Source: Allocoprobacillus merdigallinarum (lineage in GTDB: Bacteria; Bacillota_I; Bacilli_A; Erysipelotrichales; Coprobacillaceae). From it: a stretch of DNA of 45,433 nucleotides. Made by a program: the position numbers and the translations under genes. Shown piece after piece: positions 33,501 through 43,654 of this stretch. The DNA is taken from positions 1-45,433 of the forward strand of contig DWZO01000085.1 of the NCBI GenBank assembly GCA_019117525.1. Direction: 5' to 3'. The first letter of the stretch is position 1, and each line of letters opens with the position of its first letter. The notes beneath the pieces are model-generated. The model did not search any database and was not told the origin of the DNA. It saw only the letters and a program-made list of their open reading frames with translations.

Positions 33501-34526
33501 ATGGATTATAAAAAAGCTGGTGTAGATATTGAAGCTGGATACAAATCAGTAGAATTAATGAAAGAACATGTCAAAGCAACGATGCGTCCTGAAGTGATTG
33601 GTGGACTTGGTGGTTTTGCTGGAGCATTTGATTTAAGTGCCATTAAAAATATGGAAGAACCTGTTTTATTATCAGGAACTGATGGTTGTGGAACAAAGGT
33701 GAAATTAGCTTTTGTGATGGATAAACATGATACAATAGGTATTGATGCTGTTGCGATGTGTGTCAATGATATTGCATGTAGTGGTGGAGAGCCATTGTTT
33801 TTCTTGGATTATATTGCCTGTGGAAAGAACTATCCTGAAAAAATTGCAACCATTGTTAAAGGGGTGGCTCAAGGTTGTCTTCAATCTGAATGTGCATTAG
33901 TTGGTGGTGAAACAGCAGAACATCCAGGATTAATGCCTGAAGATGATTATGATTTGGCTGGGTTTGCAGTAGGTGTTGTTGATAAAAAAGATATTATTGA
34001 TGGTTCAAATATCAAAGCTGGTGATGTTTTGGTTGGTATCGCATCTAGTGGTGTGCATAGTAATGGTTTTTCACTTGTGAGAAAAGTTTTTGATATCACA
34101 AAAGAATCATTAGAAACATATTATGATGAATTAAATGGAACATTGGGTGAAACATTATTAACACCAACAAGAATTTATGTCAAAGCTTTAAAAAATATCA
34201 AAAAAGCCGGTGTTCAAGTCAAAGGATGCTCACATATTACAGGTGGAGGATTTTATGAAAATGTTCCAAGAATGTTACCAGATCATGCATTAGCCCTCAT
34301 TCGTAAAGATAGTTATCCTATCCCACCTATTTTCAATCTGATTCAAAAGAATGGACAAATCGAAGAACAGATGATGTATAATACGTTTAATATGGGTCTA
34401 GGAATGGTGATTGCTTTAGATCCTGCAGATGTTGACACAGCTATGAAAGCTATTGAAGCAGCAGGTGATCATTGTTATGTTGTTGGACATATTGAAGAAG
34501 GTCAAAAAGGAGTTCAGTTATGTTAA
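33501..34526 (+). CDS. purM: AIR synthetase PurM
   Basis: This 341-aa phosphoribosylformylglycinamidine cyclo-ligase has DYKKAGVDIEAGYKSV at the N-terminus, GTDGCGTKVKLA, CVNDIACSGGEPLFFLDY, GGETAEHPG and the C-terminal GGGFYENVPRMLP. It closes the imidazole ring, turning FGAM into AIR with ATP. It overlaps purN by 7 bp. Length and motifs are complete. Confidence 0.97.
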   Translation: MDYKKAGVDIEAGYKSVELMKEHVKATMRPEVIGGLGGFAGAFDLSAIKNMEEPVLLSGTDGCGTKVKLAFVMDKHDTIGIDAVAMCVNDIACSGGEPLFFLDYIACGKNYPEKIATIVKGVAQGCLQSECALVGGETAEHPGLMPEDDYDLAGFAVGVVDKKDIIDGSNIKAGDVLVGIASSGVHSNGFSLVRKVFDITKESLETYYDELNGTLGETLLTPTRIYVKALKNIKKAGVQVKGCSHITGGGFYENVPRMLPDHALALIRKDSYPIPPIFNLIQKNGQIEEQMMYNTFNMGLGMVIALDPADVDTAMKAIEAAGDHCYVVGHIEEGQKGVQLC

Positions 34527-35113
34527 AGATTGCTGTGATGATATCTGGTGGTGGCACAGATTTGCAATCAATTATTGATGCCTGTCAGGCTGGAAAAATC
34601 AATGGAACGATTGAACTTGTGATTTCTAATCGTCAAAAAGCTTATGGTTTACAGCGTGCTCAAAAAGCAGGGATTGAAACAGCAGTTGTCAAAAAGAATG
34701 ATACATTGATTGTATCAATGTTAAAGGAAAGAAACATTGATTTGGTTGTTTTAGCTGGTTATTTAGCCATTTTAACAGATGAACTGATTGATGCCTATCC
34801 AAATCAGATTATCAATATTCATCCTTCATTGATTCCTTCATTTTGTGGGGCAGGTATGTACGGAATGCATGTCCACGAAGCTGTTTTGAATAGAGGCGTG
34901 AAAGTCAGTGGGGCGACTGTTCATTTTGTCAGCAGTGAAATAGATGGTGGTCCTATCATTAAGCAGGTTGCCTGTGATATTTCGGATTTAGATAAACCAG
35001 AAGATATACAGGCTAGAGTTTTAGAGATTGAACATCGCATCTTACCTGAAGTTGTCGGGTTATATTGTGATGGAAGAATAAAAGTAGAAAATGGAAGGGC
35101 AAAGGTGATTTAA
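34520..35113 (+). CDS. purN: GAR transformylase PurN
   Basis: This 197-aa formyltransferase carries the GGGTDLQS start and the catalytic triad Asn99 and His101 (NIHPS) with Asp142 (EIDGGP). It transfers the formyl group of 10-formyl-THF to GAR. It overlaps purM and ends exactly at the start of purH. The segment after NIHPS reads LIPSFCGAGMYG, a common variant of LLPSFPG. Confidence 0.96.
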   Translation: MLKIAVMISGGGTDLQSIIDACQAGKINGTIELVISNRQKAYGLQRAQKAGIETAVVKKNDTLIVSMLKERNIDLVVLAGYLAILTDELIDAYPNQIINIHPSLIPSFCGAGMYGMHVHEAVLNRGVKVSGATVHFVSSEIDGGPIIKQVACDISDLDKPEDIQARVLEIEHRILPEVVGLYCDGRIKVENGRAKVI

Positions 35114-36637
35114 GTGAAAAGAGCTTTGATTTCTGTAACAAATAAAGATGGTGTTGTTGATTTTGCATCGGGTTTAGTGAAACTCGGATTTGAAATTGTT
35201 TCTACAGGTGGAACAATGAAAGTTTTAGAAGACAATGGTGTTCACTGTATTGCGATTGATGATGTCACTGGTTTTCCTGAAATGTTGGATGGGAGAGTGA
35301 AAACTTTACATCCTAAAGTTCATGGTGGACTTTTATTTAAAAGAGATAATCCAGAACATGTGAAAACAGTTCAAGAACATCATATTCAACCTATTGATTT
35401 GGTTTGTGTGAATTTATATGAATTTGAAAAAGCTTTAAGAGCTGGAAAACCAATGGAAGATATGATTGAAAATATTGATATTGGTGGACCTTCTATGATT
35501 AGAAGTGCTGCTAAAAACTTCAAAGATGTTTTGATTGTCACTGATCCAAGTGATTATGCAAAAGTCTTAGAAGCTATTGAAAACAATCAGACTGATTATG
35601 ATTTCAGATTACGTCTTGCTTATAAAGCTTTTAGTACAACAGGGGCTTATGACGCCATGATTTCACGTTATTTTGCAGATGTATGTCATGATGAATTCCC
35701 TGATACTTTAAACATTTCATTAAAGAAAGTGGAACATTTACGTTATGGGGAAAACTCTCAACAGGCAGCTAATAAATATGAAGACAGCTATGTTCAAAAA
35801 TCATTATTAGATTATGAACAATTACATGGAAAAGAAATTTCTTTCAATAATGTCAACGATTTATATGGAGCAGTGGCTTTAGTGAGAGAATTTGGTGATC
35901 AGATTGTTACAGCGGCTATTAAACATTCAACACCTTGTGGGGTTGCGATTGGTGAAACTGGTTATGATTCTTATATGAAAGCTTATGAAGCAGATCCACA
36001 ATCTATCTTTGGTGGAATTGTAGCCGTGAACTATAAAATTGATAAACAGACAGCTGAACAGATGCATAAGATTTTCTTAGAAATCGTTGCAGCACCTGAT
36101 TTTGACGCGGATGCTTTGGAAATCTTAAAGAAAAAGAAAAACTTACGTATCTTAAAATTAAAGAATTTAGATGCTAGAGATGCCAAATATGATATTAAAT
36201 ATCTTGAAGGTAAAGTGCTTGTCCAAGAGTTAAATACAAAGATGATTGATGAAATGAAAGTTGTCACTGAAGCAAAGCCTACACCAGAACAGCTAACAGA
36301 TATGGAATTTGGTATGAAAGTTGTCAAATATGTTAAATCAAATGCAATCTGTATTGTGAAAAATGGTGTGACTTTGGCTATTGGTGGAGGACAGACTTCA
36401 CGTGTCTGGGCTTTAGAAAATGCTATTAGAAACAATCCTGATAAGAATTTCGAAGGTTCAGTTTTAGCTAGTGATGCTTTCTTCCCATTTAATGACTGTG
36501 TTGAAGTTGCTGCCAAGGCAGGAGTAGGCGCTATTATTCAACCAGGTGGAAGTATCAGAGATCAGGATTCTATTGATTTGTGTAATGAAAAGAATATTCC
36601 AATGGTCTTTAGTGGATATAGACATTTTAGACATTAA
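35114..36637 (+). CDS. purH: AICAR transformylase/IMP cyclohydrolase PurH
   Basis: This 507-aa bifunctional enzyme has an N-terminal MGS-like IMP cyclohydrolase domain (about 1-200, STGGT near 30 and GRVKTLHPK) and a C-terminal AICAR transformylase domain with IKHSTPCG and the closing PGGSIRDQDSIDLC. It uses 10-formyl-THF to make FAICAR and then IMP. The start codon is GTG, directly after the purN stop, with AAGGTG upstream. Its substrate AICAR (ZMP) is the precursor of the riboswitch ligand. Confidence 0.96.
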   Translation: MKRALISVTNKDGVVDFASGLVKLGFEIVSTGGTMKVLEDNGVHCIAIDDVTGFPEMLDGRVKTLHPKVHGGLLFKRDNPEHVKTVQEHHIQPIDLVCVNLYEFEKALRAGKPMEDMIENIDIGGPSMIRSAAKNFKDVLIVTDPSDYAKVLEAIENNQTDYDFRLRLAYKAFSTTGAYDAMISRYFADVCHDEFPDTLNISLKKVEHLRYGENSQQAANKYEDSYVQKSLLDYEQLHGKEISFNNVNDLYGAVALVREFGDQIVTAAIKHSTPCGVAIGETGYDSYMKAYEADPQSIFGGIVAVNYKIDKQTAEQMHKIFLEIVAAPDFDADALEILKKKKNLRILKLKNLDARDAKYDIKYLEGKVLVQELNTKMIDEMKVVTEAKPTPEQLTDMEFGMKVVKYVKSNAICIVKNGVTLAIGGGQTSRVWALENAIRNNPDKNFEGSVLASDAFFPFNDCVEVAAKAGVGAIIQPGGSIRDQDSIDLCNEKNIPMVFSGYRHFRH

Positions 36638-36647
36638 GATATAAATA

Positions 36648-37085
36648 ATGAATGCTAAACAGATGTGGGATAAGTTTTTGGACAAAGAGGCTGGAGATAG
36701 TTACGATGCATAGCAGTATGGTAGTCATGCCAATGGGCTTGCTTTACTGACATTACTGAAAATCAAAACAGCAACATCTTCAGCTTATCCCATATATGTC
36801 CAATACGATGAACCTCTACCACAGGTTGGAAGTTACAGCATTATCTTAGATAAACAAGATCATGCTGTATGTATCATTCAAACGACAGAAGTTACCATCA
36901 TTCCTTTTGATCAAGTGAATGATGAGCATGCTTATTTAGAGGGAGAGGGAGATCGTACGCTTGATTATTGGCGAAAAATACATGCAGATTTTTTTACACA
37001 GGAAATGGAAAATATGGGTCAGCAGTTTCATAAGGACATGTTAGTTGTGTGTGAAAAATTTAAAGTTGTATATCCAAAATCATAA
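36648..37085 (+). pseudogene. ASCH-domain protein gene with an in-frame amber stop
   Basis: From ATG 36648 a single frame of 145 codons runs to TAA at 37083-37085, interrupted only by TAG at codon 22 (36711-36713). The product reads as an ASCH-domain protein: KIKTATSSAYPIY, PLPQVGSYSIILD, AVCIIQTTEV, and the diagnostic AYLEGEGDRTLDYWRKIH. The family typically has an aromatic residue at the stop position, so TGG to TAG is the likely change. No good ribosome-binding site is seen. ASCH proteins are small RNA-binding or hydrolase-like proteins. It sits between purH and purD and is not expected to make a functional protein unless the stop is read through. Confidence 0.82.
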
Positions 37086-37097
37086 GAGGAGGAAACC

Positions 37098-38354
37098 ATG
37101 AAAGTATTAGTTATTGGTAGTGGTGGTCGTGAACATGCGATTGCTTATGCTTTAAATAAAAGCCAGAAAGTTGATGAAATTCATGCTATACCAGGAAATC
37201 CAGGTATGGCTGAAATTGGAACTTGTCATCCTGGTCATGTAGAAGATTTAGATAGTATTTTAAAATTTGTTGAAGAACATGCGATTGATTTTACAGTGAT
37301 TGGACCTGAAGTGCCTTTATGCATGGGATTAGCTGATTTATTGGAAAGTCATGGACATAAAGTTTTTGGCCCAACGAAACAGGCTGCAACTTTGGAAGGA
37401 AGTAAAGCTTTTTCTAAGGATTTTATGAAAAGACATCATATTCCTACTGCCGCCTATCAGGAAGTTCACTCTTATGAAGAGGCTATTGAAGCTTTAACTT
37501 CATTTGATTATCCTGTTGTTGTCAAAGCAGATGGATTGGCGGCTGGTAAGGGTGTTGTGATTTGTGAAAATGAATCACAAGCAAAGCTGGCTTTACAGGA
37601 AATGATGATAGAAGGAGCTTTAGACGGAGCTGGAAAAACAGTTGTTTTAGAAGAATTCTTAACTGGATTTGAATGTTCACTTCTTTGTTTTACTGATGGT
37701 GAAACAATCGTTCCCATGGTGAGTGCTAAGGATCATAAACAAATCTATGATGAAAATAAAGGACCAAATACAGGTGGTATGGGAACTGTTTCTCCAAATC
37801 CTTTCTTACCAGAGGGAATGGAAGAGATTTTGAAAAAAGATGTTCTAGAACCATTTATGGCTGGTTTAAAAGCTGATCATATGGATTATAGAGGTGTTGT
37901 TTTTATTGGTTTGATGATCGAAAATAATCAACCAAAAGTTCTTGAATTCAATGTTCGCTTTGGAGATCCTGAAACACAATCTATTCTTTTAAGATTAGAT
38001 ACAGATTTATTTGATATTATGTATGCTGTAAGTACAAAAACATTAAAAGATATTGATATTCAATGGAAAGACGAACATGTGGCCTGTCTTGTTTTGGCAA
38101 GTCAGGGTTATCCAGGAAGCTATGAAAAAGGCAAGGTTATTACGGGTATTGATCAGGTTGATGAAGATATCGTGATTTTCCATGCTGGAACTACTATCAA
38201 TCAAAATGGTGAGCTTGTAACAAATGGAGGACGTGTCTTAAATATTTGTGCCTATGGTCAAACATTAGAGGAAACACGTGATAAAGTTTATCAGGCTGCC
38301 AAGACTATTGAGTTTGATGGTAAATATTATCGTAAAGATATTGGATTAAATTGA
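37098..38354 (+). CDS. purD: GAR synthetase PurD
   Basis: This 418-aa ATP-grasp enzyme has VIGSGGREHAIAYAL at the N-terminus, the VVVKADGLAAGKGVV ATP-binding segment, and NTGGMGTVSPNPF plus the C-terminal EFNVRFGDPETQ metal site. It joins glycine to phosphoribosylamine to give GAR. AGAGGAGG lies before the start, so it does not depend on the broken gene upstream. purL follows after 9 nt. Confidence 0.97.
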   Translation: MKVLVIGSGGREHAIAYALNKSQKVDEIHAIPGNPGMAEIGTCHPGHVEDLDSILKFVEEHAIDFTVIGPEVPLCMGLADLLESHGHKVFGPTKQAATLEGSKAFSKDFMKRHHIPTAAYQEVHSYEEAIEALTSFDYPVVVKADGLAAGKGVVICENESQAKLALQEMMIEGALDGAGKTVVLEEFLTGFECSLLCFTDGETIVPMVSAKDHKQIYDENKGPNTGGMGTVSPNPFLPEGMEEILKKDVLEPFMAGLKADHMDYRGVVFIGLMIENNQPKVLEFNVRFGDPETQSILLRLDTDLFDIMYAVSTKTLKDIDIQWKDEHVACLVLASQGYPGSYEKGKVITGIDQVDEDIVIFHAGTTINQNGELVTNGGRVLNICAYGQTLEETRDKVYQAAKTIEFDGKYYRKDIGLN

Positions 38355-38363
38355 GGTGAAAAG

Positions 38364-41300
38364 ATGAGTAAAGTCTATCGTGTATATGTTGAAAAGAAAA
38401 GTGCATATGCTATTGAAGCGAATGAGTTATTAAATAATATTCAGACACAATTAAAAATAGAAACAGTGACAGATGTTCATGTTGTGAATCGTTATGATCT
38501 TCAAGGTGTCAGTGAAGATGTTCTTAAACAAGGGATTCCAACAATTTTAAGTGAACCTATGGTTGATGAAATTTATCAGGAAGATTATCCTTTAAATGAA
38601 CATCAAAAAGCTTTTGCGATTGAATTTTTACCTGGACAATATGACCAGAGAGCTGATGCCTGTGAGCAATGTTTTCAGGTTTTAACAGGTGAAAAAAATG
38701 TTAAGGTCAAATGTGCCAAATTGATTGTTTTAGAAGGACAGGTATCTGATGATGATGTCAAAGATATTCAAAATTATTTGATTAATCCAGTAGATCAGCG
38801 TTTGGCTTCATTAGATAAACCAGAACATTTGAATGATGAAGATGTACATATTAACCCTGTTCCAATTATTGATGGATTTATGGATATGAGTGATGATGAA
38901 TTAAAACGCTTTATACAAGATAATGGTATGGCCATGAATGAAGATGATTTAAAAGTCACTCAAGATTACTTTAAAAATGAAGAAAAACGTAATCCAACAG
39001 AAACTGAATTAAAGGTATTAGATACATATTGGTCTGATCATTGTCGTCATACAACATTTGCGACAATCATTACAGATTTAGACATTGAAAATGGTGCATT
39101 TAAAGAAATTTTAGAAAAAGATGTTGAAAATTATAAAACATCACGTCATTTGGTTTATGGTGTGAATACAGATCGTCCATTAACTTTAATGGATTTAGCA
39201 ACGATTTCTATGAAAGAATTAAGAAAAACAGGCTATTTAGATGATTTAGAAGTTTCTAAAGAAATTAATGCCTGTTCTGTAGAATTGACTGTTCATACCA
39301 ATGAAGGTGATGAAGAATGGCTATTGATGTTTAAAAATGAAACACATAACCATCCAACAGAAATTGAACCATTTGGTGGGGCAGCAACATGTTTAGGTGG
39401 TGCCATTCGTGATCCTCTTTCAGGACGTGCTTATGTTTACCAGTCTATGCGTATTACAGGAGCTGGAGATCCAAGACAGCCATTAGACGAAACAATGAAA
39501 GGAAAACTTCCTCAACGTAAAATCTGTCAGGAAGCAGCTCATGGTTTTTCAAGTTATGGAAACCAGATTGGTTTAACAACTGGTTTTGTCCATGAAATTT
39601 ATGATGATGGATTCCTTGCAAAACGTATGGAACTTGGTGCCGTTGTGGCAGCTGCACCAAAAGATCAGGTAAAACGTTTAGAACCATTAAAAGGACATAT
39701 TGTTTTATTGATTGGTGGACGTACTGGTCGTGATGGTATTGGTGGAGCGACAGGTTCATCAAAATCACATGAATTAAAAACCACAACAACAGCTGGAGCT
39801 GAAGTTCAAAAAGGAAATCCAGTAGAAGAAAGAAAAATTCAAAGATTATTTAGAAATCCTGAAGTGTCAAAACGTATTGTACGTTGTAATGACTTTGGGG
39901 CAGGTGGAGTCTGTGTAGCCGTAGGTGAATTGGCAGATGGACTGGAAATCAATTTAGATGCTGTCTTAAAGAAATATGAAGGTTTAACAGGAACAGAATT
40001 AGCGATTTCTGAATCTCAGGAACGTATGGCTATTGTGATTGATCCTCGTGATGAAGCTTTCATTAAAGATGCCTGTGATCAGGAAAATCTTGAAGTTGTC
40101 AAAGTCGCAACAGTCACTGACAAAAACCGTTTAACAATGTCTTATATGGGACAGACTGTTGTTGATATTGATCGTGGTTTCTTAGATAAGAATGGAGCTT
40201 CACGTTATCAGAATATTCATGTTGAATTACCTGATTTTGATCAGACACCTTTTGATGAAGTGAAACAGACATCATTTGTCAAAACTTCAAAAGATGTTTT
40301 AAGTCGTTTATCTGTTTGTAGCCAAAAAGGATTGGTGGAAAGATTTGACTCATCTATCGGTAATGGAACTGTTTTATCACCATTTGGTGGAAAGACTTTA
40401 AGAACTGAAACTGAAGGTATGGTCGCTTTAATTCCGGTATTACAAAAAGAAACAACAACATGTTCAATCATGAGTTATGGTTATAATCCTGTTATTTCAA
40501 AATGGTCACCTTATCATGGTTCTATTTATGCGATTGTTGAATCTATTGCGAAAATTGTCGCAATGGGTGGAGATTATCATACAATTCGTTTCTCTTTCCA
40601 GGAATATTTTGAAAAATTACTTGATATTCCAGAAAAATGGGGAAAGCCATTTGCAGCATTACTTGGTGCATATCGTGTTCAATCTGAAATGAAGCTTCCA
40701 TCTATTGGAGGAAAAGATTCTATGTCAGGTTCATTTGAAGATATACATGTACCACCAACACTTGTCTCTTTTGCGATTACTGGTGGAGATGTGCAAGATG
40801 TGATGACACCAGAATTAAAAGCAGCTCATCATACTTTGGTAGAAGTGATGTTACCAAAAGATGAATTCCATATTTTTGACTTTGATGCTTTAAAAGCACA
40901 ATATGATGGTATTATGGAATTGATGAAAAATAAACAGGTTTATAGTGCTTATACTGTCAAAGATGGTGGTGTGATTGAAGCTGTTTATAAAATGGCATTT
41001 GGAAATGCAATTGGTGTACAATTGAATGATGAATTGGCATTAGAAAGCTTTGTTCAAAAAGATTATGGACATATCATCTTAGAAGTTGAAAATGATTCAG
41101 TTGTGACATTGCCACATACAAGAATTATTGGACATACAGTTGATTCATCTGTTATGATATATCGTGATGAAACTTTATCATTAGATGAAGCTTATCAAGT
41201 TTATGAATCTGTTTTAAATGATGTTTATCCAACAACAGAAAAAGCTCCAACAAGTGATATGATTGTGAAAGACTGTCATCAAAGAAGTGAATTAAAAGCA

Positions 41301-42122
41301 AAACAGACATATGATGAAGTCAAAGTTGTTATTCCAGTATTCCCAGGAACAAACTGTGAATATGATTCAAAACGTGCTTTTGAACGTGCTGGCGCAACAG
41401 TTCAACTTGTCTTGATGCGAAATAAAACAGCTCAAGAAATGAAAGATTCTGTTGAAGAATTAGAAAAGGCTATTCGTCAATCACAAATTATGATGTTACC
41501 TGGTGGATTTAGTGCTGGTGATGAACCAGAAGGATCTGGTAAATTTATTGCGACAGTTTTAAGAAGTCCAAAACTAAAAGCTGCCATTGATGATTTATTA
41601 GAAAATCGTGATGGATTGATGATTGGAATTTGTAATGGATTCCAGGCATTAGTGAAATTAGGATTACTTCCTTATGGACATATTAAAGATATGGATGAAA
41701 ATGATCCAACATTAACATTCAATACAATTGGTCGTCACTTATCTCAGATGGTGAATACAAGAATTGCTTCTGTAAAATCACCTTGGTTAACAGGTGTGAA
41801 TGTAGGAGATATTCATACTGTTCCTATTTCTCATGGAGAAGGACGTTTTGTTGCTCCAAAAGAAGTCATTGAACAATTATTTGAAAATGGGCAGGTTTTT
41901 AGTCAATATGTAGATGAAAACAATCAGCCAACTATGGTTTCACCATATAATCCTAATGGATCAATGATGGCTATTGAAGGTATTATTTCAAGTAATGGAC
42001 GTGTATTAGGAAAAATGGCTCATAGTGAACGTCAAGGTGAAAATAGAAATAAGAATATTTATGGTGAAATGGATCAGAAATTATTTGAAGCAGGTGTAAA
42101 TTATTTTAAAGGTGGTAAATAA
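38364..42122 (+). CDS. purL: FGAM synthetase PurL, large single-chain form
   Basis: This 1252-aa enzyme is the fused form: an N-terminal PurS-like region, two AIR-synthetase-like halves (TYWSDHCRHTTF and KNETHNHPTEIEPFGGAATCLGG in the first, LPSIGGKDSMSGSF in the second) and a C-terminal class I glutamine amidotransferase from about residue 990. The glutaminase Cys is Cys1090 (GICNGFQ) with His1157 and Glu1159 (SHGEGRF). It converts FGAR to FGAM with glutamine and ATP, so separate purQ and purS are not needed. A GAGGTG site precedes the start. Confidence 0.97.
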   Translation: MSKVYRVYVEKKSAYAIEANELLNNIQTQLKIETVTDVHVVNRYDLQGVSEDVLKQGIPTILSEPMVDEIYQEDYPLNEHQKAFAIEFLPGQYDQRADACEQCFQVLTGEKNVKVKCAKLIVLEGQVSDDDVKDIQNYLINPVDQRLASLDKPEHLNDEDVHINPVPIIDGFMDMSDDELKRFIQDNGMAMNEDDLKVTQDYFKNEEKRNPTETELKVLDTYWSDHCRHTTFATIITDLDIENGAFKEILEKDVENYKTSRHLVYGVNTDRPLTLMDLATISMKELRKTGYLDDLEVSKEINACSVELTVHTNEGDEEWLLMFKNETHNHPTEIEPFGGAATCLGGAIRDPLSGRAYVYQSMRITGAGDPRQPLDETMKGKLPQRKICQEAAHGFSSYGNQIGLTTGFVHEIYDDGFLAKRMELGAVVAAAPKDQVKRLEPLKGHIVLLIGGRTGRDGIGGATGSSKSHELKTTTTAGAEVQKGNPVEERKIQRLFRNPEVSKRIVRCNDFGAGGVCVAVGELADGLEINLDAVLKKYEGLTGTELAISESQERMAIVIDPRDEAFIKDACDQENLEVVKVATVTDKNRLTMSYMGQTVVDIDRGFLDKNGASRYQNIHVELPDFDQTPFDEVKQTSFVKTSKDVLSRLSVCSQKGLVERFDSSIGNGTVLSPFGGKTLRTETEGMVALIPVLQKETTTCSIMSYGYNPVISKWSPYHGSIYAIVESIAKIVAMGGDYHTIRFSFQEYFEKLLDIPEKWGKPFAALLGAYRVQSEMKLPSIGGKDSMSGSFEDIHVPPTLVSFAITGGDVQDVMTPELKAAHHTLVEVMLPKDEFHIFDFDALKAQYDGIMELMKNKQVYSAYTVKDGGVIEAVYKMAFGNAIGVQLNDELALESFVQKDYGHIILEVENDSVVTLPHTRIIGHTVDSSVMIYRDETLSLDEAYQVYESVLNDVYPTTEKAPTSDMIVKDCHQRSELKAKQTYDEVKVVIPVFPGTNCEYDSKRAFERAGATVQLVLMRNKTAQEMKDSVEELEKAIRQSQIMMLPGGFSAGDEPEGSGKFIATVLRSPKLKAAIDDLLENRDGLMIGICNGFQALVKLGLLPYGHIKDMDENDPTLTFNTIGRHLSQMVNTRIASVKSPWLTGVNVGDIHTVPISHGEGRFVAPKEVIEQLFENGQVFSQYVDENNQPTMVSPYNPNGSMMAIEGIISSNGRVLGKMAHSERQGENRNKNIYGEMDQKLFEAGVNYFKGGK

Positions 42123-43499
42123 ATGGAAAGACAAATTTTTGAAAGTATGACACTTTGTCCTTTAGATGGACGTTATAGTAATGTCAAAGATGCTTTTGCC
42201 CAATATTTTAGTGAATATGCTTTAGTTAAATATCGTGTATATGTAGAAATTCAGTGGTTAAAGTTCTTGATTGAAAATATTGAAAGTGATATCTTAAAGA
42301 ATTTTGATCAAGCCAATATGAAACAAATTGAAGATATAGCTAATCATTTTGATGAAGAAGCTTTTGCCAAAATTAAAGAGATTGAATCTTCAACACGTCA
42401 TGATGTTAAAGCTGTAGAATATTATATTGGTAATACTTTAAAAGAAATGGGTTACGATGATTTAATCAGCTTTGTTCATATCGGTTGTACTTCAGAAGAT
42501 ATCAATAATACGTCTTATGCTTGTATGATTAAACATGGTTTACAAGATGTCTGGTTAAAAAAAGCAAATGAAGTTGTAGATGCAATGAATAAATGGGCAA
42601 TTGAACATAGTGATGATGCCATGTTGGCACATACACATGGTCAACCAGCGACACCAACAACAATTGGTAAAGAATTTAAAGTCTATGCTTATCGTTTTGC
42701 TTCTAGTATTGAAAATATTAAAAATATTCAGATTAAAGCAAAATTCAATGGTGCAACAGGAAATTATAGTGCCATTTTAACAGCTTTTCCAAATGTTGAC
42801 TGGCCTGCACAAGCTAAGAAATTTGTTGAAGAATATTTAGGTTTAACTTTCAATCCATTAACAACACAAATTGAAAGTCATGATTATACTTGTCATATTT
42901 TAGACGGTATTCGTCATTTCAATAATATTTTAATGGATTTAGATGTTGATATGTGGCTTTATATTTCTATGGAATACTTTAAACAGATTCCAGTTCAAGG
43001 AGAAGTAGGAAGTAGTACAATGCCTCATAAAGTCAATCCAATTCGTTTTGAAAACAGTGAAGCCAATGCAGATATGTCAAATCATATTTGTGTAGCTTTA
43101 TCTAATAAGTTACCAAAATCTCGTATGCAAAGAGATTTATCTGATTCTTCTAGTCAAAGAAATTTAGGATTAGCTTTTGGATATTCTTTACAGGCTATGA
43201 ATGAAACATTAAATGGACTTGCTAAATGTGTAGTGAATAAAGAAAAATTAGCATATGATCTTAATGAAAAATGGGAAGTTTTAGCTGAACCAATTCAAAC
43301 AATGTTAAGAAAATATGGTGTGCCTGATGCTTATGATACTTTAAAAGCTCTAACAAGAGGAAAAAGTATTTCTAAAGAAGATATTTTGAAATTTGCTGAA
43401 AGTTTAGATATTCTTTCTGATGAAGACCGTGAAACTTTAGTGAATATGACACCAGCTTCTTATATTGGTAAAGCAAGTGAACTTGCAAAAATGAAATAA
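42123..43499 (+). CDS. purB: adenylosuccinate lyase PurB
   Basis: This 458-aa fumarase/aspartase-superfamily enzyme has the THGQPATPTT segment, the SSRT-like STRHDVKA region and the flexible signature loop GSSTMPHKVNPIRFEN. It splits SAICAR to AICAR and adenylosuccinate to AMP. It resembles the longer PurB form of Gram-negatives (about 456 aa) more than the roughly 430-aa Bacillus form. It begins directly after the purL stop and ends the operon at an intrinsic terminator. Confidence 0.96.
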   Translation: MERQIFESMTLCPLDGRYSNVKDAFAQYFSEYALVKYRVYVEIQWLKFLIENIESDILKNFDQANMKQIEDIANHFDEEAFAKIKEIESSTRHDVKAVEYYIGNTLKEMGYDDLISFVHIGCTSEDINNTSYACMIKHGLQDVWLKKANEVVDAMNKWAIEHSDDAMLAHTHGQPATPTTIGKEFKVYAYRFASSIENIKNIQIKAKFNGATGNYSAILTAFPNVDWPAQAKKFVEEYLGLTFNPLTTQIESHDYTCHILDGIRHFNNILMDLDVDMWLYISMEYFKQIPVQGEVGSSTMPHKVNPIRFENSEANADMSNHICVALSNKLPKSRMQRDLSDSSSQRNLGLAFGYSLQAMNETLNGLAKCVVNKEKLAYDLNEKWEVLAEPIQTMLRKYGVPDAYDTLKALTRGKSISKEDILKFAESLDILSDEDRETLVNMTPASYIGKASELAKMK

Positions 43500-43505
43500 A
43501 TAGAG

Positions 43506-43541
43506 AAGGTAATGGGCATCTATGATGAACATTACCTTTTT
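43506..43541 (+). terminator. intrinsic terminator of the purine operon
   Basis: AAGGTAATG (43506-43514) pairs with CATTACCTT (43530-43538) around a 15-nt loop and is followed by T's. Confidence 0.85.
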
Positions 43542-43654
43542 ACATAAACAAAAACTATATAATTTATGCTTTACAATGAATTGATCAATCAATCTGATAT
43601 TTTAACCATGAAAAGTTTGGATATGTTATAATTGTTATAAAAGGGGATGAGATA

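Noticed and set aside
36031..36685. Long minus-strand open frames under purH
   Set aside because: They are antisense shadows of a strongly conserved gene, without ribosome-binding sites or family motifs.
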